Part shown: positions 33,781 through 44,239 of the stretch, in pieces
Layout of the letters: each line of letters opens with the position of its first letter
Position numbering within the stretch: position 1 is the stretch's first letter
DNA from: Gonocerus acuteangulatus
Lineage: Eukaryota > Arthropoda > Insecta > Hemiptera > Coreidae
Length of the DNA: 64,000 nucleotides
Direction of reading: 5' to 3'
NCBI GenBank assembly: GCA_946811695.1
Contig: OX328125.1
Location: 42,094,709-42,158,708, forward strand
Made by a program: the position numbers and the translations under genes
The notes under the pieces: model-generated
Databases searched by the model: none
Told to the model about the DNA's origin: nothing
What the model saw: only the letters and a program-made list of their open reading frames with translations

Positions 33781-34640
33781 TGAGTCCACCATCTTATAAT
33801 ATATTAATGATAATTTGTTAGTAAATACTATATAAAATTTGGAAATCATTAAAGACAGGCTATATATTCTTTTAACATTATTTTGATATGATTAAGCATT
33901 ATATATTTGACGTCATGTAGTTTACAAAGAACATTGAATTTTCGAAGCCTTCAATGTTTTATTGGATTTGCAGAGTTTAATTTCCCTTTCATACAATGGA
34001 AAGCAATGGAATTCAATCTTCTATTGAGATCGGGTTTTGCTTTTAGGCCTGGTTTAAATTGACGGAATAAAATATAGGATATTTGCAACGCCCAAAGAAA
34101 ATTTATTGATGGCTGCATCTCAGCAGTTCTTATAACATCCAATTTTACGCTTAAAAAAAAAAAAAAAAAAAAAAAGAAGTTAGAAGGCGACATCTTCCTT
34201 CTATTGTCAGTAAATATTTAAATCAATAATATAAATTAGTGTGTGATTACAAAACGAAACTTAAGATAGAAACACTAAAATTTATAATAATTAAAATTAT
34301 TAAGCAATAATTCTATAAGTTTCATGCTCTAAAGAAGATGGAAACTAAGACGAACATAACAAATAAGGATCGAGAATGAAGGATGAGACCAGAATATTCG
34401 AGATGCTAACTAATCTTCAAGTTATATCCATCATCCGAAGTGTCCTTGGCATGATTAATGTGCTTCCGGAAATACGTTAAATGTTTTCAGATTGTTGTTT
34501 GCTTTCCTCCGTAAGTAGATTCTGCAAGTCCTGAGGTGCATTTGTAAGCGATATCTTAGTCAACAATCAGTAATTTTATGTGTTAGTAATGTGTTATATT
34601 GTCAACAGATCATTATGTTGTTTTTGTTCATTTAGTATCC
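33781..34640. other. No gene seen
   Basis: Anonymous, with an A-tract at 34152-34174. No recognisable repeat. Confidence 0.4.
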
Positions 34641-34649
34641 ATGAGTCGC

Positions 34650-35900
34650 CTGTGATGAGAGAGAGATTGGCAAGTATCAGTAGGGATTTAGAAGAGGTAG
34701 ATCCACTAAGGATTAGACCTTCTCCCTGAAGGTGGTGGTGGAAAAATGGAAGAGGGACAGAATAGTTACGCATAACTCCATTCTGGACATCAAGACAGCT
34801 TGTGGCAGCGTTTCATGGCCAGTACTCTATTGGGCTCTTGGAGAGATTAATATCCGCGACGACGAAGAACGCAAGTTACACTGTCGGCGTGGGAGCTGAT
34901 TAGTGGGACCCTTTTAACACCAATAGTGGAGTGAGAATGTGGGTCTTTATGTCTGTTTTTAATTATTATTATTTTTTTAATTGCCTACTTATAGTAAGAA
35001 AATGTATTTGTCAATTGTTGTTAGAAATATTGCTTTCCGATGGTGCTTATAGAGGCTTCCTTAAGAACGGATAGAGCGATTTCCGCTTCTCTGTAAGTTG
35101 GCTACTGTCAGTTTCTGGTGCCTTGTCACACCTAAAATATTGCTTTTATTCAAGATACATTTTTCACAAGAGATAAAAAAACAAAACAAAACAAAAAAAA
35201 AAAAGCGGTAACTGTTTCTATTCCTTTACCAATGTCACTAGGGATAGTAATTTAAACGTGCTAAGATGAATTCTTTTCATTTTGTTCCCGGAAGACGCTC
35301 TGGAATTCAGATATGATCCCCCTTTTTTAACAGGACGGTCCAGCACGGACCGGAGGATACGTAGATGATTGTGTTCATTAAAAGAGATTCACCCTTCAGA
35401 CAGAAGCTAAGCTTCTTGGCCTGTTGTCAATGAAGGCGAAGACCAAGTAATTGAGAGTTGGAGGTATTGGAGCAGTCACCAGAAAGTTTGAAGCTGGGCC
35501 TTATAAGTACGAAAGGGTGAAGAGGTTAGAGCAAGTGACGGAGACTAGCGCAATGTACGACGTCACTCAGGCGATCAGCTAGACAATCGAGGATGCAAAC
35601 AGGTGCTTCTTCGTGGTCTACAGCCACTTAAGAAGCCGACGAATCTGACGGACCAAGAGCAATCTGTAATCTGTACCTGTATCTGTGGGCCGGCCAGTCT
35701 GAGCGTATGGATCAGAAGCTTGGGCCACAATAAAAAGGCGACGAGTCATGGATCTTGATATTTAAAAGAAATATACTAAGAAGAATCATTGGTCCCGTTA
35801 GAGATGGAGGAGACGGAAGAACGTAGAGTTATTACTAATATGCTTTACTTCAATAATCGACCTTTCCTTATAGCCGGGAGGTCTAAAAATAAGAACCTTG
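34650..35900 (+). pseudogene. Decayed RTE-type LINE reverse transcriptase
   Basis: Fragments in three frames but in correct order. 34670-34850: Q-YGFRRGRS then EKWKRDRI, SILDIKTACGSVSWPVLYWA (the 'Y-GFR-GRST-D' and 'F-D-K-AYDS' fingers/palm motifs; catalytic D-x5-D worn to D-x5-G). 35410-35630: LGLLSMKAKTK-LRVGG, YKYERVK, ANRCFF-VYSHLRS (YLG block lost). 35690-35850: VYLWAGQS-like then FKRNILRRIIGPVRDGGDGR. The remaining C-terminus is at 36231-36440, after a Penelope palindrome. Multiple stops make it an old copy. Confidence 0.8.
35205..35280 (-). repeat. Dispersed repeat 'CATCTTAGCGC', worn copy
   Basis: Complement GAATTCATCTTAGCACGTTT, AAAGGAATAGAAACAGTTAC. It falls within the gap between two LINE fragments, so it probably inserted into that LINE. 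Confidence 0.5.
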
Positions 35901-35924
35901 TTAAACGTTTTACACTGAGGCTGG

Positions 35925-36232
35925 TCATGGTCTGAAAGAATCCAATATGGTGGATAATAGTCAGCTGATCGATAATCGATATGTCATATGCACACAATTA
36001 ATTTACAGAAGAAATATAGTCTTTAAGACTATATTTCTTCTGCAAATCCATATTTTACATATGACATATTGATTATCATTCAGCTAACTATTTTACACTA
36101 AATTGGATTCTCCAATTCCAGACTATGACCAGTCTACTAGTGGAAGGTTCTCCTCCTCAAGTTGAGGCCGTAAGTTGTTTTATATTTATAACATGTTCCT
36201 CTGAAGAAGCACATTTTATATTGGCATGTAGA
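35925..36232. mobile_element. Palindromic Penelope-like terminal repeat
   Basis: Two inverted copies of the Penelope terminal region (CAATATGGTGGATAATAGTC, CAGCTGATCGATAATCGATA) meet at a perfect 18 bp-arm hairpin with a 1-base loop (CAGAAGAAATATAGTCTT-T-complement, 36006-36042). The right copy continues through TGACCAGTCTACTAGTGG, GTTGAGGCCGTAAG and the core CTCTGAAGAAGCACATTTTA. It splits the RTE-type LINE of 34650-36500. Confidence 0.8.
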
Positions 36233-36500
36233 TGCTGTGAAATTAATTAAGATTGGAAGACTTCGCTGGACTCGCCATGTTGTAGGGACCAGGGACGGTG
36301 ATATAACTAAAAATATGCTGTGGTATAAGATGTTTGGAAAACGAAGATTTGGCCGACCAAATGTGAGATGGAAAGATGCGCTGGACATGCTGGGAGCTAG
36401 GAAATGGAAAGCTGCCGGGCAGGACCGAGCCATCTGGTGAATAATTTTGCTTTTGGCGTTAGCACACAGCCCACAAAGCTTTTTTGTGCTGGATATAATG
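36231..36500 (+). pseudogene. RTE-type LINE pol C-terminus
   Basis: KLIKIGRLRWTRHVVGTRDG, GKRRFGRPNVRWKDALDML, ARKWKAAGQDRAIW-stop (TGA at 36438-36440): the conserved 'LRW-x-RHV', 'GRP-x-RW-D' and 'R-W-x-A-QDR-W' motifs of RTE-type C-termini. Intact over 67 codons. Probably the end of the element starting at 34650, separated from it by the Penelope insertion. Confidence 0.85.
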
Positions 36501-37397
36501 AAGTGAATCTAATTACAGAAATATTTATGAGAGAATTATTTAATACATGTGTATAAGCTATACTAAATATATTATTTGTAGGAAAGTATTCATAATGTAA
36601 GTTATTAAAACTATGTATTATAAAATGTTAAATCTGCTTATTATCAATGATATCCTGCTTAAAAAATTATTAGTGAGAATAATAAAAACCCCTACTAATA
36701 ATAATTTCTCTTTTATCAGATTTCGGATAATTAATAGCCCTATAAAACAGAAAATTATTGCTTTATTTCGTAAAATAAAGGAAGCTCTTCGGAATTTTAA
36801 CTTGATTAATATCAGATTATTTAATATAGAGATTTGAATTCCACAAATTAAATAGGCGATTTGTCATGCCACGATGAAGATAAGAACTCGATGTCTATAT
36901 AGGACAGTAGCCAGCGACATAAAGACCCGAAATTTATAACGAATTCTCTGTAAGTCCGGTTTTAATGCAAATCGACCCAGCACACTTTTATAAAGTGTCC
37001 AATTTCTCTCACATAAATATTTTTTTAGGCCGAAACGGGTCTAGACGTAGCTCATTCAATGTTCATCCGCGTACGTCGAAAGTTTTGGTGGTTAAAAAAC
37101 ACCAGGAAACAGTTATAAGGTCTCTTGTATCCTTATAAAACATATTTGTAATGAACCTGCCTGGCAACACACGTATGGCAACGCTTCTTGGCATAAAACA
37201 TAAAGGATCGCCATTAAAAATAAAATATTAATAATACAATTTTTGGAACTTTCCATCGAGTTAAATAGAATCTTGGAGATAATAAAATAAAAAACAAAAT
37301 AAAAAATAGGGGATACATAATTAATACTCCAGATGAGAGATTGCTTATTTATTTTATTTTGTTGGAAATAAATACGTAGTTCCATTTTTAGTACATT
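36501..37397. other. No feature seen
   Basis: AT-rich anonymous sequence. Confidence 0.4.
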
Positions 37398-37504
37398 TCA
37401 AAGGAATTCATCCAGTGAAGTCGCACTCACATTGATAAAGGATTTGAAAAATGTATTCAATTCTTCATGGATCCTACAACTAAAAGAATTGAAAGAACGA
37501 CCCC

Positions 37505-37566
<62 letters not shown>
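37398..37566 (-). mobile_element. (TA)n element tail, copy with coding-like block
   Basis: (TA)n at 37505-37566, followed on the minus strand by RGRSFNSFSCRIHEELNTFF, KSF-NVSATSLDEFL-stop. It aligns in frame with GGHFPCLRGRIDKDLKKFF, KNSVLSPTSIATFL of copy II. The minisatellite part is absent. Confidence 0.65.
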
Positions 37567-37573
<7 letters not shown>

Positions 37574-37574
37574 A

Positions 37575-37952
37575 ATGTTGATGAACTTGGATATTCATGA
37601 TCTAAAACTACGTACAAATATCTATGTCAGCATTTTAGTCCAGAAGGCTCAGGCGGATACACATTTCTCCGAGAATAACTTAAGACTAATAGCACATGCT
37701 CTCGCTGAGAGGAATTCTGGTAGGTATGAGTGCCATTTACAGCTGACATGGAGGAATGGAAGATGTCATTCTTGAGAGCCCGGGGATATTTCAGATGACC
37801 GCCTCGAGCACATGTAGACCATGGTGGATAGGGGATTCGACCAAACTTGGCTTGAAATATTACTCATTGGGCACTGGGCTATCGGATTTCTTAATGCCTG
37901 GTTACTTAATAAATACATTCACCATGAGCTGGGGCTGAAACGAGATGCAGAC

Positions 37953-37990
<38 letters not shown>
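37575..37990 (+). pseudogene. Coding-like remnant with two in-frame stops, unidentified
   Basis: A single frame stays open except for a TGA near 37774 and a TAG near 37825. It includes AQADTHFSENNLRLIAHALA, VDRGFDQTWLEILLIGHWAI and YIHHELGLKRDADREKRERE, the last running into a (GA)n tract at 37957-37995. One segment (WLEILLIGHWAIGFLNAWLL) is hydrophobic. No family recognised. It may be a decayed gene or element ORF, or chance. Confidence 0.25.

Positions 37991-37995
<5 letters not shown>
37957..37995. repeat. (GA)n microsatellite
   Basis: Dinucleotide run with one early interruption. Confidence 0.9.
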
Positions 37996-37997
<2 letters not shown>

Positions 37998-38584
37998 TTT
38001 TTATTATTCTTAAAAAAAAATATTCTATTGATGCCCTACTCTGACAACTGTCCCCACCGGATTGTTATTAGATTTACAGTTATAATGGAAATAGGCTAGG
38101 CATGTTTTAATTTGCTCGTCAAGTAGGGGCTAGAAGGCGAAATTAAGTAGGCACGGAAAATGTTTCTTTCATGTAAAATGTTGATCCCCATCTTTAAGTG
38201 GTAGAATGGTTCTTAACATCAAGCTTTCTATAAGATGTTTTAGGGACTCCATAACAGGACTAAGCAATCTCCAGCTGATGAAGGCTGTAACTCCGACGGA
38301 AAGGTGGATGAAGACGAGCCCAGTGAGAGATGAAATGAGTGATGAAGAACTGATCATGATAGTCCATCACTACCTGTCATCAGACAATACCGCAGCACTA
38401 AATGAATCACACGGGGTTTGGCACTCTCTCCTCCGCCAACGCTCATCTGTTTAACAACTTCGTAGGCAAAAAACAGAGTTCAAATGCCATACAGTGGATA
38501 TTGCTCTAAAATTATTCATCTCTTGGAGGATTGAAATTTGTTTCAGATGGATTTACATATGATAGAAATAATTTGTTTAATATT
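37996..38584. other. No gene supported
   Basis: 38206-38454 (+) is open for 82 codons with ordinary composition (SIRCFRDSITGLSNLQLM...) but shows no motif. The complementary strand is open as well. Confidence 0.3.
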
Positions 38585-38755
38585 TATATGTGTTCGATTC
38601 CCACTAGGGGTGGTGGCCTTTCTTTGGAAAAAAGAAAAGGCCGTCACGCAGGAGCTGCATAACTAAGCACTTTCCTCAGAATTTGGGTAGTATAGACTGC
38701 TTTCCAGAACAATTTGCTTAAAAAAATCCTACATAAATAAAATAAAAACATGAAT
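38585..38755 (+). mobile_element. tRNA-derived SINE-C, head truncated
   Basis: B box region TGTTCGATTCCCACTAGGGG is nearly identical to that of SINE-B at 42811. The body differs: CCGTCACGCAGGAGCTGCAT, CCTCAGAATTTGGGTAGTAT, CAATTTGCTTAAAAAAATCC. The A box is missing. No clear TSD. Confidence 0.75.
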
Positions 38756-39787
38756 AGTTCTCTTTTAAATTTGTAATGAGCAACTGATCAGTTATTAATT
38801 TGCTTCCAGAGTTATGTTTACACATGGTACCTATTAGAGACCTGCACGAGTAAGTATGGCATCGCGTAATCACGAGTAGGTATACTCATGGGACGAGTAC
38901 CTCGATTACTTTATGTGTACTCATACTCATTCCGAACACCGGCATCGGCATCGTGCCGCATCGGCATCGGCATCGTGCCGCATCGGCATCGCCGAGTAAA
39001 ATAATATTTGGCATCGGCATCGCCGAGTACAGAGGGGTTTGGCATCGGCATCGTGGAGTATTGCAGGTTTGGTATCGGTATCGCCGTGAATAACTACGTT
39101 ATATACTGGTTCGCCTCGCCATGTGTAATGAAGTCCACTGTATTACTTACAACTCAACGAAACTACAGTGACTATACAATTGTAACGTAAACAAAAACAA
39201 TGTAATACAGTCTATATTAAAATCCAGAAGAATCAGTAATAGAGGTAATATAAGAAATAAACATTTTTTTAAGGTGATAAAAGAAAAAAAAAACATAAAT
39301 AAAGGCAGATATAACCGTTAATCCTGTCCTGCCGAATGTAAAAAGACGTTCTTGGTAACTTTTTTTTTATTATTATTTTGTCATTCACATTCTCGCGCGT
39401 TTTTTCCTGTTTCTAATATCAGCATTTAAGATGTAGAGTTTTCCAGCTCTACTCTAATCCACATAATATGTGGAAACGCTGTTGTTTTAAAAATATATTA
39501 TGTTTCCTTGAAATACGTGGACTAGCACCGTATAAAAAATATGTTAACATTTACTACACATTACAAATGGTAGCTCGTCTTACGCACCATCACTTTCAAT
39601 TACGATTTTTTTTTTAAACAGGACCACACAAAACTTAACCATAATATTCTCCAATGCGAAATCGGGGAAAATAACCCCCATATTAACCCCCGCAAAATTG
39701 ACCTTGAAATTTTATTCAAGGTGAATTTTTTAATTGCATATTTCGAATCTAATAGTCATTAATAAATATCATTAGTATTAAACGCAT

Positions 39788-40320
39788 CCCCCAAAAAACA
39801 TAAATGTGAAATAGAGGCCAAGTTCCCCCCAAAAATATTTGCCAATACAAGAGATGATACAAGAAAGAAATGTCCAAGTTTATTACTTAGAAGACCTATT
39901 AGTTACTTACTAAGTACAGTAAAGACACTTCAACTGACCTTTAAAAACAACGATAAAAATACTTTTATCCAGGTACTAAAATATAAATTTCCTCAACCAG
40001 GTATATTATTAAACTTGGCAATGTTTTATTTGTGCCGAAATTATCTTTAGAGAGAAAAGTAAACATTGCCAAGTTTAAGAATATACCTGGTTGAAGAAAT
40101 TTATATTTTAGTAACTGGATAAAAGTATTTTTATTGTTATTTTTAAAGGTCAGTTGTGTCTTCATTGTTCTGAGTAAGTAATTAATAGGTCTTTCTAAGT
40201 AATGAACTTGGACATATCTTTCATGTATCATCTTCTTGTATCATCTTCTTGTATTGCCAATATTTTTTTTGGGGGGGCCCTCTATTGGCCTCTATTTCAC
40301 ATTTATGTTTTTTTTTGGGG
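39788..40320. repeat. Large fold-back inside the hAT element
   Basis: Left arm 39788-40027 and right arm 40060-40320 are inverted copies of about 90% identity by eye, separated by ~32 bases. Matching anchors are CCCCAAAAAACATAAATGTG, AAGACCTATTA and AATATAAATTTC-TCAACCAG. The right arm is longer because GATGATACAAGAA is duplicated. Confidence 0.9.
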
Positions 40321-40477
40321 ATCTCATTACTATTTTCTAAGTATCAATTAAAATTTAATTGCCGCATACCTACTGGCTTTTGTACTTCATATAAGACCAG
40401 GGTCTTTGGAGTCTGCATAAAGTTCTTCTTACTGCTTGATATTTGACAGATGAAAGACCTTTTTGACCTTAGTCAAG

Positions 40478-41095
40478 TGCATTCCCCGGACCAAGACCTA
40501 CCTGTGTGCCAAGTTTGGTCAAAATCGGTAAAATGGTGTGAATTAGTGTAAGAACAAACATGCCGACAGACAGCTGATAGACGATTTTGACGTAGCCTAT
40601 GACACTCCCCGGATAATAAACTACCTATATACCATGTTTGATCAAAATCGGTCAAATCGTGTGGATTTGTATAAGGAATAAACAGTTAAGCAAACAGCTG
40701 ATATACTATTTTGAGCTACCCTACGACACTCCCCGGATCAAGACCGACCTGTGTGTCAAATTTTGTCAAAATCGGTCAAACTGTGTGGATTTGTATAATA
40801 AACAAACAGACAGATAGACAGCTGATTAATGATTTTGACATAGTCTATGCCAATCCCAGGATCAAGACCTACTGATTTGCCAAGTTTTGTTAGAATCGGT
40901 CAAACGGTGTGTATTTGTATAAGGAACAAACAGACAGACAGACAGCTGATGGACAATTTAACCTAGCCTATGATTCCCCCCATATCAAAACCCGCCTGTG
41001 TCCCAAGTTTAGTCAAAATTGGTCAAACGGTTCAGATTTGTATAAGGAACAAACCTACAGACAGACAGCTGGTATAAGATTTTGACCAAGCCTAT
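40478..41095 (+). repeat. 123 bp minisatellite, five units
   Basis: Marker CTCCCCGGA-like sequence recurs at 40481, 40604, 40728, 40852 and 40973. Each unit holds CCAAGTTTGGTCAAAATCGG, TCAAACGGTGTGGATTTGTA and an ACAGACAGACAGCTGAT end. Units differ from each other at many sites, so this is older than the 142 bp array. Similar 'AAATCGGT...ACAGACAGA' repeats are common in invertebrate genomes. Confidence 0.92.
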
Positions 41096-41904
41096 ATGAT
41101 TCTAAATGTTTCATAAAACATCAAATATAGGTTCTTCATTCCGAGAAGATTCATTTGATACCCCACATCATGGGTTTCGGACGGAATGACGGGTTTCCCA
41201 AGGAAGTACAAAACTGGCACGACACATCTCCAGAAGCGGCGTCAAACACACCTTTTCAGGATTTTTCTATTTTTTCCTTTAATAACACCTTCATATCTAT
41301 CATCCTGCAAAATTTCAAGTCTTTAGCGTCATGGGAAATGCCTCCTATGAGTCAGTGAGTCCTATAAATCCCGATTTTCGATCGCTTATATCTCAGAAAC
41401 TATTTTCAGAAAGAAAAAAAAAATACTCTATAATCCCCTTATTTACTACCTAATTCATCTGTTGCTTATCTTGCCTCCTGTATCGACATGTCGAGAAGTC
41501 GACAGTTATTTACGATGATTACGATGCAGTACTCACGATTATTACTCGTAATCGTAATGTAAAGTAATCGACGATGCCAATTCCGGACGATGCCGAGTAT
41601 GTACTCGCATCGTCCAGTTTATACTCGGCGATGCCAATTCGAAACGATGCCGAGTATGTACTCGCATCGTCCGTTTTATACTCGGCGATTATTTATCCGA
41701 TTACTTTTTACTTATCCGTGCAGTTCTCTAGTACCTATTACACTACGTAATAAATACAAAAAACCTCATATTATCGTATTTTGATCTAACGGAGGAACAG
41801 GATACAGTGACTCTAGTGGTAGAAAGCGCTCCTTGCGGCGGCTTTGTGAACCTACGTCTGACGGGCTTTTCTATTGAAATAATATTACAAATCAAACCCC
41901 CGCT

Positions 41905-42468
41905 TTCCGATTGACCGATTCAGCTCATTTTTACAACACTTCTTTCTCATGAGGTACCCACGACGTATACCGAGTTTCGTTACAATACAGCAGAAATTAC
42001 GACCGGTATGAGTATATTAGGAATTTGAGTCCGGAGTAAACCCCCCCTTCTAATGAACCGATTTAGTTTATTTTTACAGCACATATTTACCTGTAGATTA
42101 CCACTACGAATACCGAGTTTCGTCGAAATATACCAGAAATCACGGCTGGTAGTGGCGAATTGGTATTGTGGGTCCGGAGTAAACCCCCCCTCCTAATGAA
42201 CCGATTTAGTTCATTTTTATATCTCACTTTTCTCTCTATATCACCAATACGGATACCAAGTTTCGTTGAAATATAACAAATATTACGGCTGACATAGTCA
42301 AATTAGTGTTTTGGGTTCGGGGTAAACCCCCCCTTCCGGTAGACCGACTTTGGTGGTTAACGAACTCGTTCAATCGTTTGCTAATTGAATGCTTTATACC
42401 AAGTTTCGTGACGAAAAAACAAAAACTCTGGCCGCTATCGTGTTAACAGACACACACATATATATATA

Positions 42469-42521
<53 letters not shown>

Positions 42522-42642
42522 TTTAACGGGGGTCATTTTCCGTGTCTACGAGGTAGGATCGATAAAGATTTGAAGAAATTTTTCAAAAATTCCGTCTTGA
42601 GTCCAACCTCAATAGCTACTTTCCTTCGGAGGAAAGTGCTAA
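41905..42642 (+). mobile_element. (TA)n-bearing minisatellite element, copy II
   Basis: Three ~143 bp units (ACCGATTCAGCTC near 41913, ACCGATTTAGTT near 42057 and 42201). Then GGTTAACGAACTCGTTCAAT, ACCAAGTTTCGTGACG and TATCGTGTTAACAGACACAC, then (TA)n at 42462-42518, then the coding-like block RIDKDLKKFFKNSVLSPTS to about 42640. SINE-B body sequence follows at once. Same architecture as 5965-6655 in reverse. Confidence 0.8.
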
Positions 42643-42757
42643 AAGGCATCAGCCCTATCCTGGCTAGAAAGGGATGGTAACCTATAGATAACCCGTCCTA
42701 AAATTCTGAGTTTATCATAATGGACGTTAAAATTTAAATTAAATAAATATGGTGACA
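42643..42757 (+). mobile_element. SINE-B body fragment
   Basis: AGGCATCAGCCCTATCCTGG, GGGATGGTAACCTATAGATA and GGACGTTAAAATTTAAATTA. It begins exactly where the (TA)n element tail ends. Confidence 0.8.
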
Positions 42758-42810
42758 TACGAAAATTGAATCAAAGCGTGCCTTCAATTGTTATTATTTT
42801 ATGAATATAT

Positions 42811-43073
42811 AGAAGACCCGGTAGCCCTGAGCGTTAAGGCGTCGGCACTTATCACTGCCAAAGGTCGTGGGTTCGATTCCCACTAGGGGTGGTGGCTTTT
42901 CTGTTGAATAAAAGAAAAGGCATGAGCCCTATCCTGGCTAGAAAAGGGTGGTAACCTGTAGATAACCCGTCCCAAAATTCGTAGTTAATAATAATGGAGG
43001 CGCTAATGGCCTAGTTGTCGAAGCGCTCTAAAAAAAAAAAATAATAATGGACGTTAAAATTTAAATAAATAAC
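42811..43073 (+). mobile_element. tRNA-derived SINE-B, full length
   Basis: Head AGCCCTGAGCGTTAAGGCG (A box region) and GTGGGTTCGATTCCCACTAG (B box), then GGCATGAGCCCTATCCTGG, GGTGGTAACCTGTAGATAAC and tail GGACGTTAAAATTTAAATAA. TSD TATTTTATGAATATAT, 16 bp and perfect, at 42795-42810 and 43074-43089. A second tiny insertion sits inside it at 42998-43039. Confidence 0.93.
42998..43039 (+). mobile_element. 42 bp SINE-A tail nested in SINE-B
   Basis: AGGCGCTAATGGCCTAGTTG, TCGAAGCGCTC and a poly(A), bounded by the 11 bp direct repeat AATAATAATGG (42987-42997 and 43040-43050). Without it the host SINE-B is continuous. Confidence 0.85.
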
Positions 43074-43269
43074 TATTTTATGAATATATTATCGAATAGC
43101 TTTACCCAACCTTTTTAGGCCTCCGTACCATTTAGTAGTACATCATGCTAAAATTTACCAGGTCGTACAAATAGTCTTATTAACCTGTCACTCTTATGCA
43201 CGCGATGGAGTGAGCGAGGATACAACTCGGCCCTCACGACAGTGGCGGTTTGAGTAGCTTTTCAAAGTC

Positions 43270-43778
43270 TGGAATGATAATGATTTGTCTTTAAATAGAC
43301 GAGACCAAGTCCTGACCAGGCTAAGAATTGGACACTCACTTATAACACATTCGTGGACTTAATGGAAAGACAAGACAGACCCGTGTGCTTACTGTGTAAT
43401 GTTACCCTGACGATAAAACACATACTGACAGACTGCAGAAGACGAGACAATTTACTCATGCCACACGACTTACACACATTACTCGCAGAAGGTAGGCCTC
43501 ACATCAACAGTATACTACAGTATTTAAAGAACACTAATTTATCCAAAAAAAAAAAGCTAATCTTCCTTCTTCTCCTTGTGCTTTCGATTTTAATAGTTTA
43601 CTTTAATAACATATAGATCTGATCTACTTACGCTAATGCACCTTGTTTTAGTTATTTTGTATTTTATATTTGTATTATAACTGTAAATGAATTGTGGTTT
43701 ATATTTGTATTTATTATTTTTATTAATATGAATCTTGTGGTATATGCATGTATGTGTATATACACGTATATGTTATAT

Positions 43779-43825
<47 letters not shown>

Positions 43826-43966
43826 ATAATGTTTGTATATATATGTATGTATCTATTTAAGTATAAATGTAAATTGTATCAACGGCAACAAAGTTTAAAA
43901 GAATTGTATGTATTTTATAATCTGTATTAGGGCTCATAGCCATAGTTGCGGAGCCCTTATAATGAA

Positions 43967-43995
<29 letters not shown>
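43270..43995 (+). mobile_element. LINE RNase H C-terminus with 3' UTR and poly(A)
   Basis: LNRRDQVLTRLRIGHSLITH, one frameshift, then MERQDRPVCLLCNVTLTIKH and ILTDCRR (C-x2-C...H-x4-C). ILQYLKNTNL follows, the usual 'L-FLK-T-L' ending; frame closes at 43616. The 3' untranslated part includes (TA)n at 43781-43820, GGGCTCATAGCCATAGTTGC and GGAGCCCTTATAATGAAAT, then ~27 A. Jockey/CR1-group ending. The copy is 5'-truncated, with no certain TSD. Confidence 0.85.
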
Positions 43996-43997
<2 letters not shown>

Positions 43998-44235
43998 CAG
44001 TGGCGGTGACGTGTCAGGTTAATGACGGCAATCTGATAAATTTAAAGGCCATTCCAAAAAAGATGCTCCGATCACCATAATTTAGATCATTGACTGTACA
44101 GAATAAAAAATTTACAGGTGACTCAATTTCTCTAAAAAACAAAAAAAAGGAAAATTCAGTTAGTTGTAATCAGTCCTATGGTGATACATTGGATTAATAA
44201 ATTTCTATCTCAGTTAGGCCTAGATTTAGCCTGCT
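43996..44235. other. No feature seen
   Basis: Anonymous sequence. Confidence 0.35.
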
Positions 44236-44239
44236 ATCT

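Larger units (their letters stand above)
38835..41730. mobile_element. hAT-type DNA transposon, non-autonomous or decayed
   Basis: Terminal inverted repeats TAGAGACCTGCACGAGTAAG (left) and TAGAGAACTGCACGGATAAG (right, complemented). 8 bp TSD GTACCTAT at 38827-38834 and 41731-41738, which is perfect and of hAT length. GC-rich subterminal repeats of GGCATCGGCATCG and GCCGAGTA occur on the left (38940-39080), with their complements on the right (41565-41690). No transposase, BED finger or dimerisation domain is readable in 2896 bp. The interior holds a ~530 bp fold-back and five minisatellite units. Confidence 0.85.

Noticed and set aside
37398..37598. Independent host gene from the frame containing FFKSF
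   Set aside because: It starts in (TA)n and aligns with the tail of the (TA)n elements, so it is treated as element sequence.
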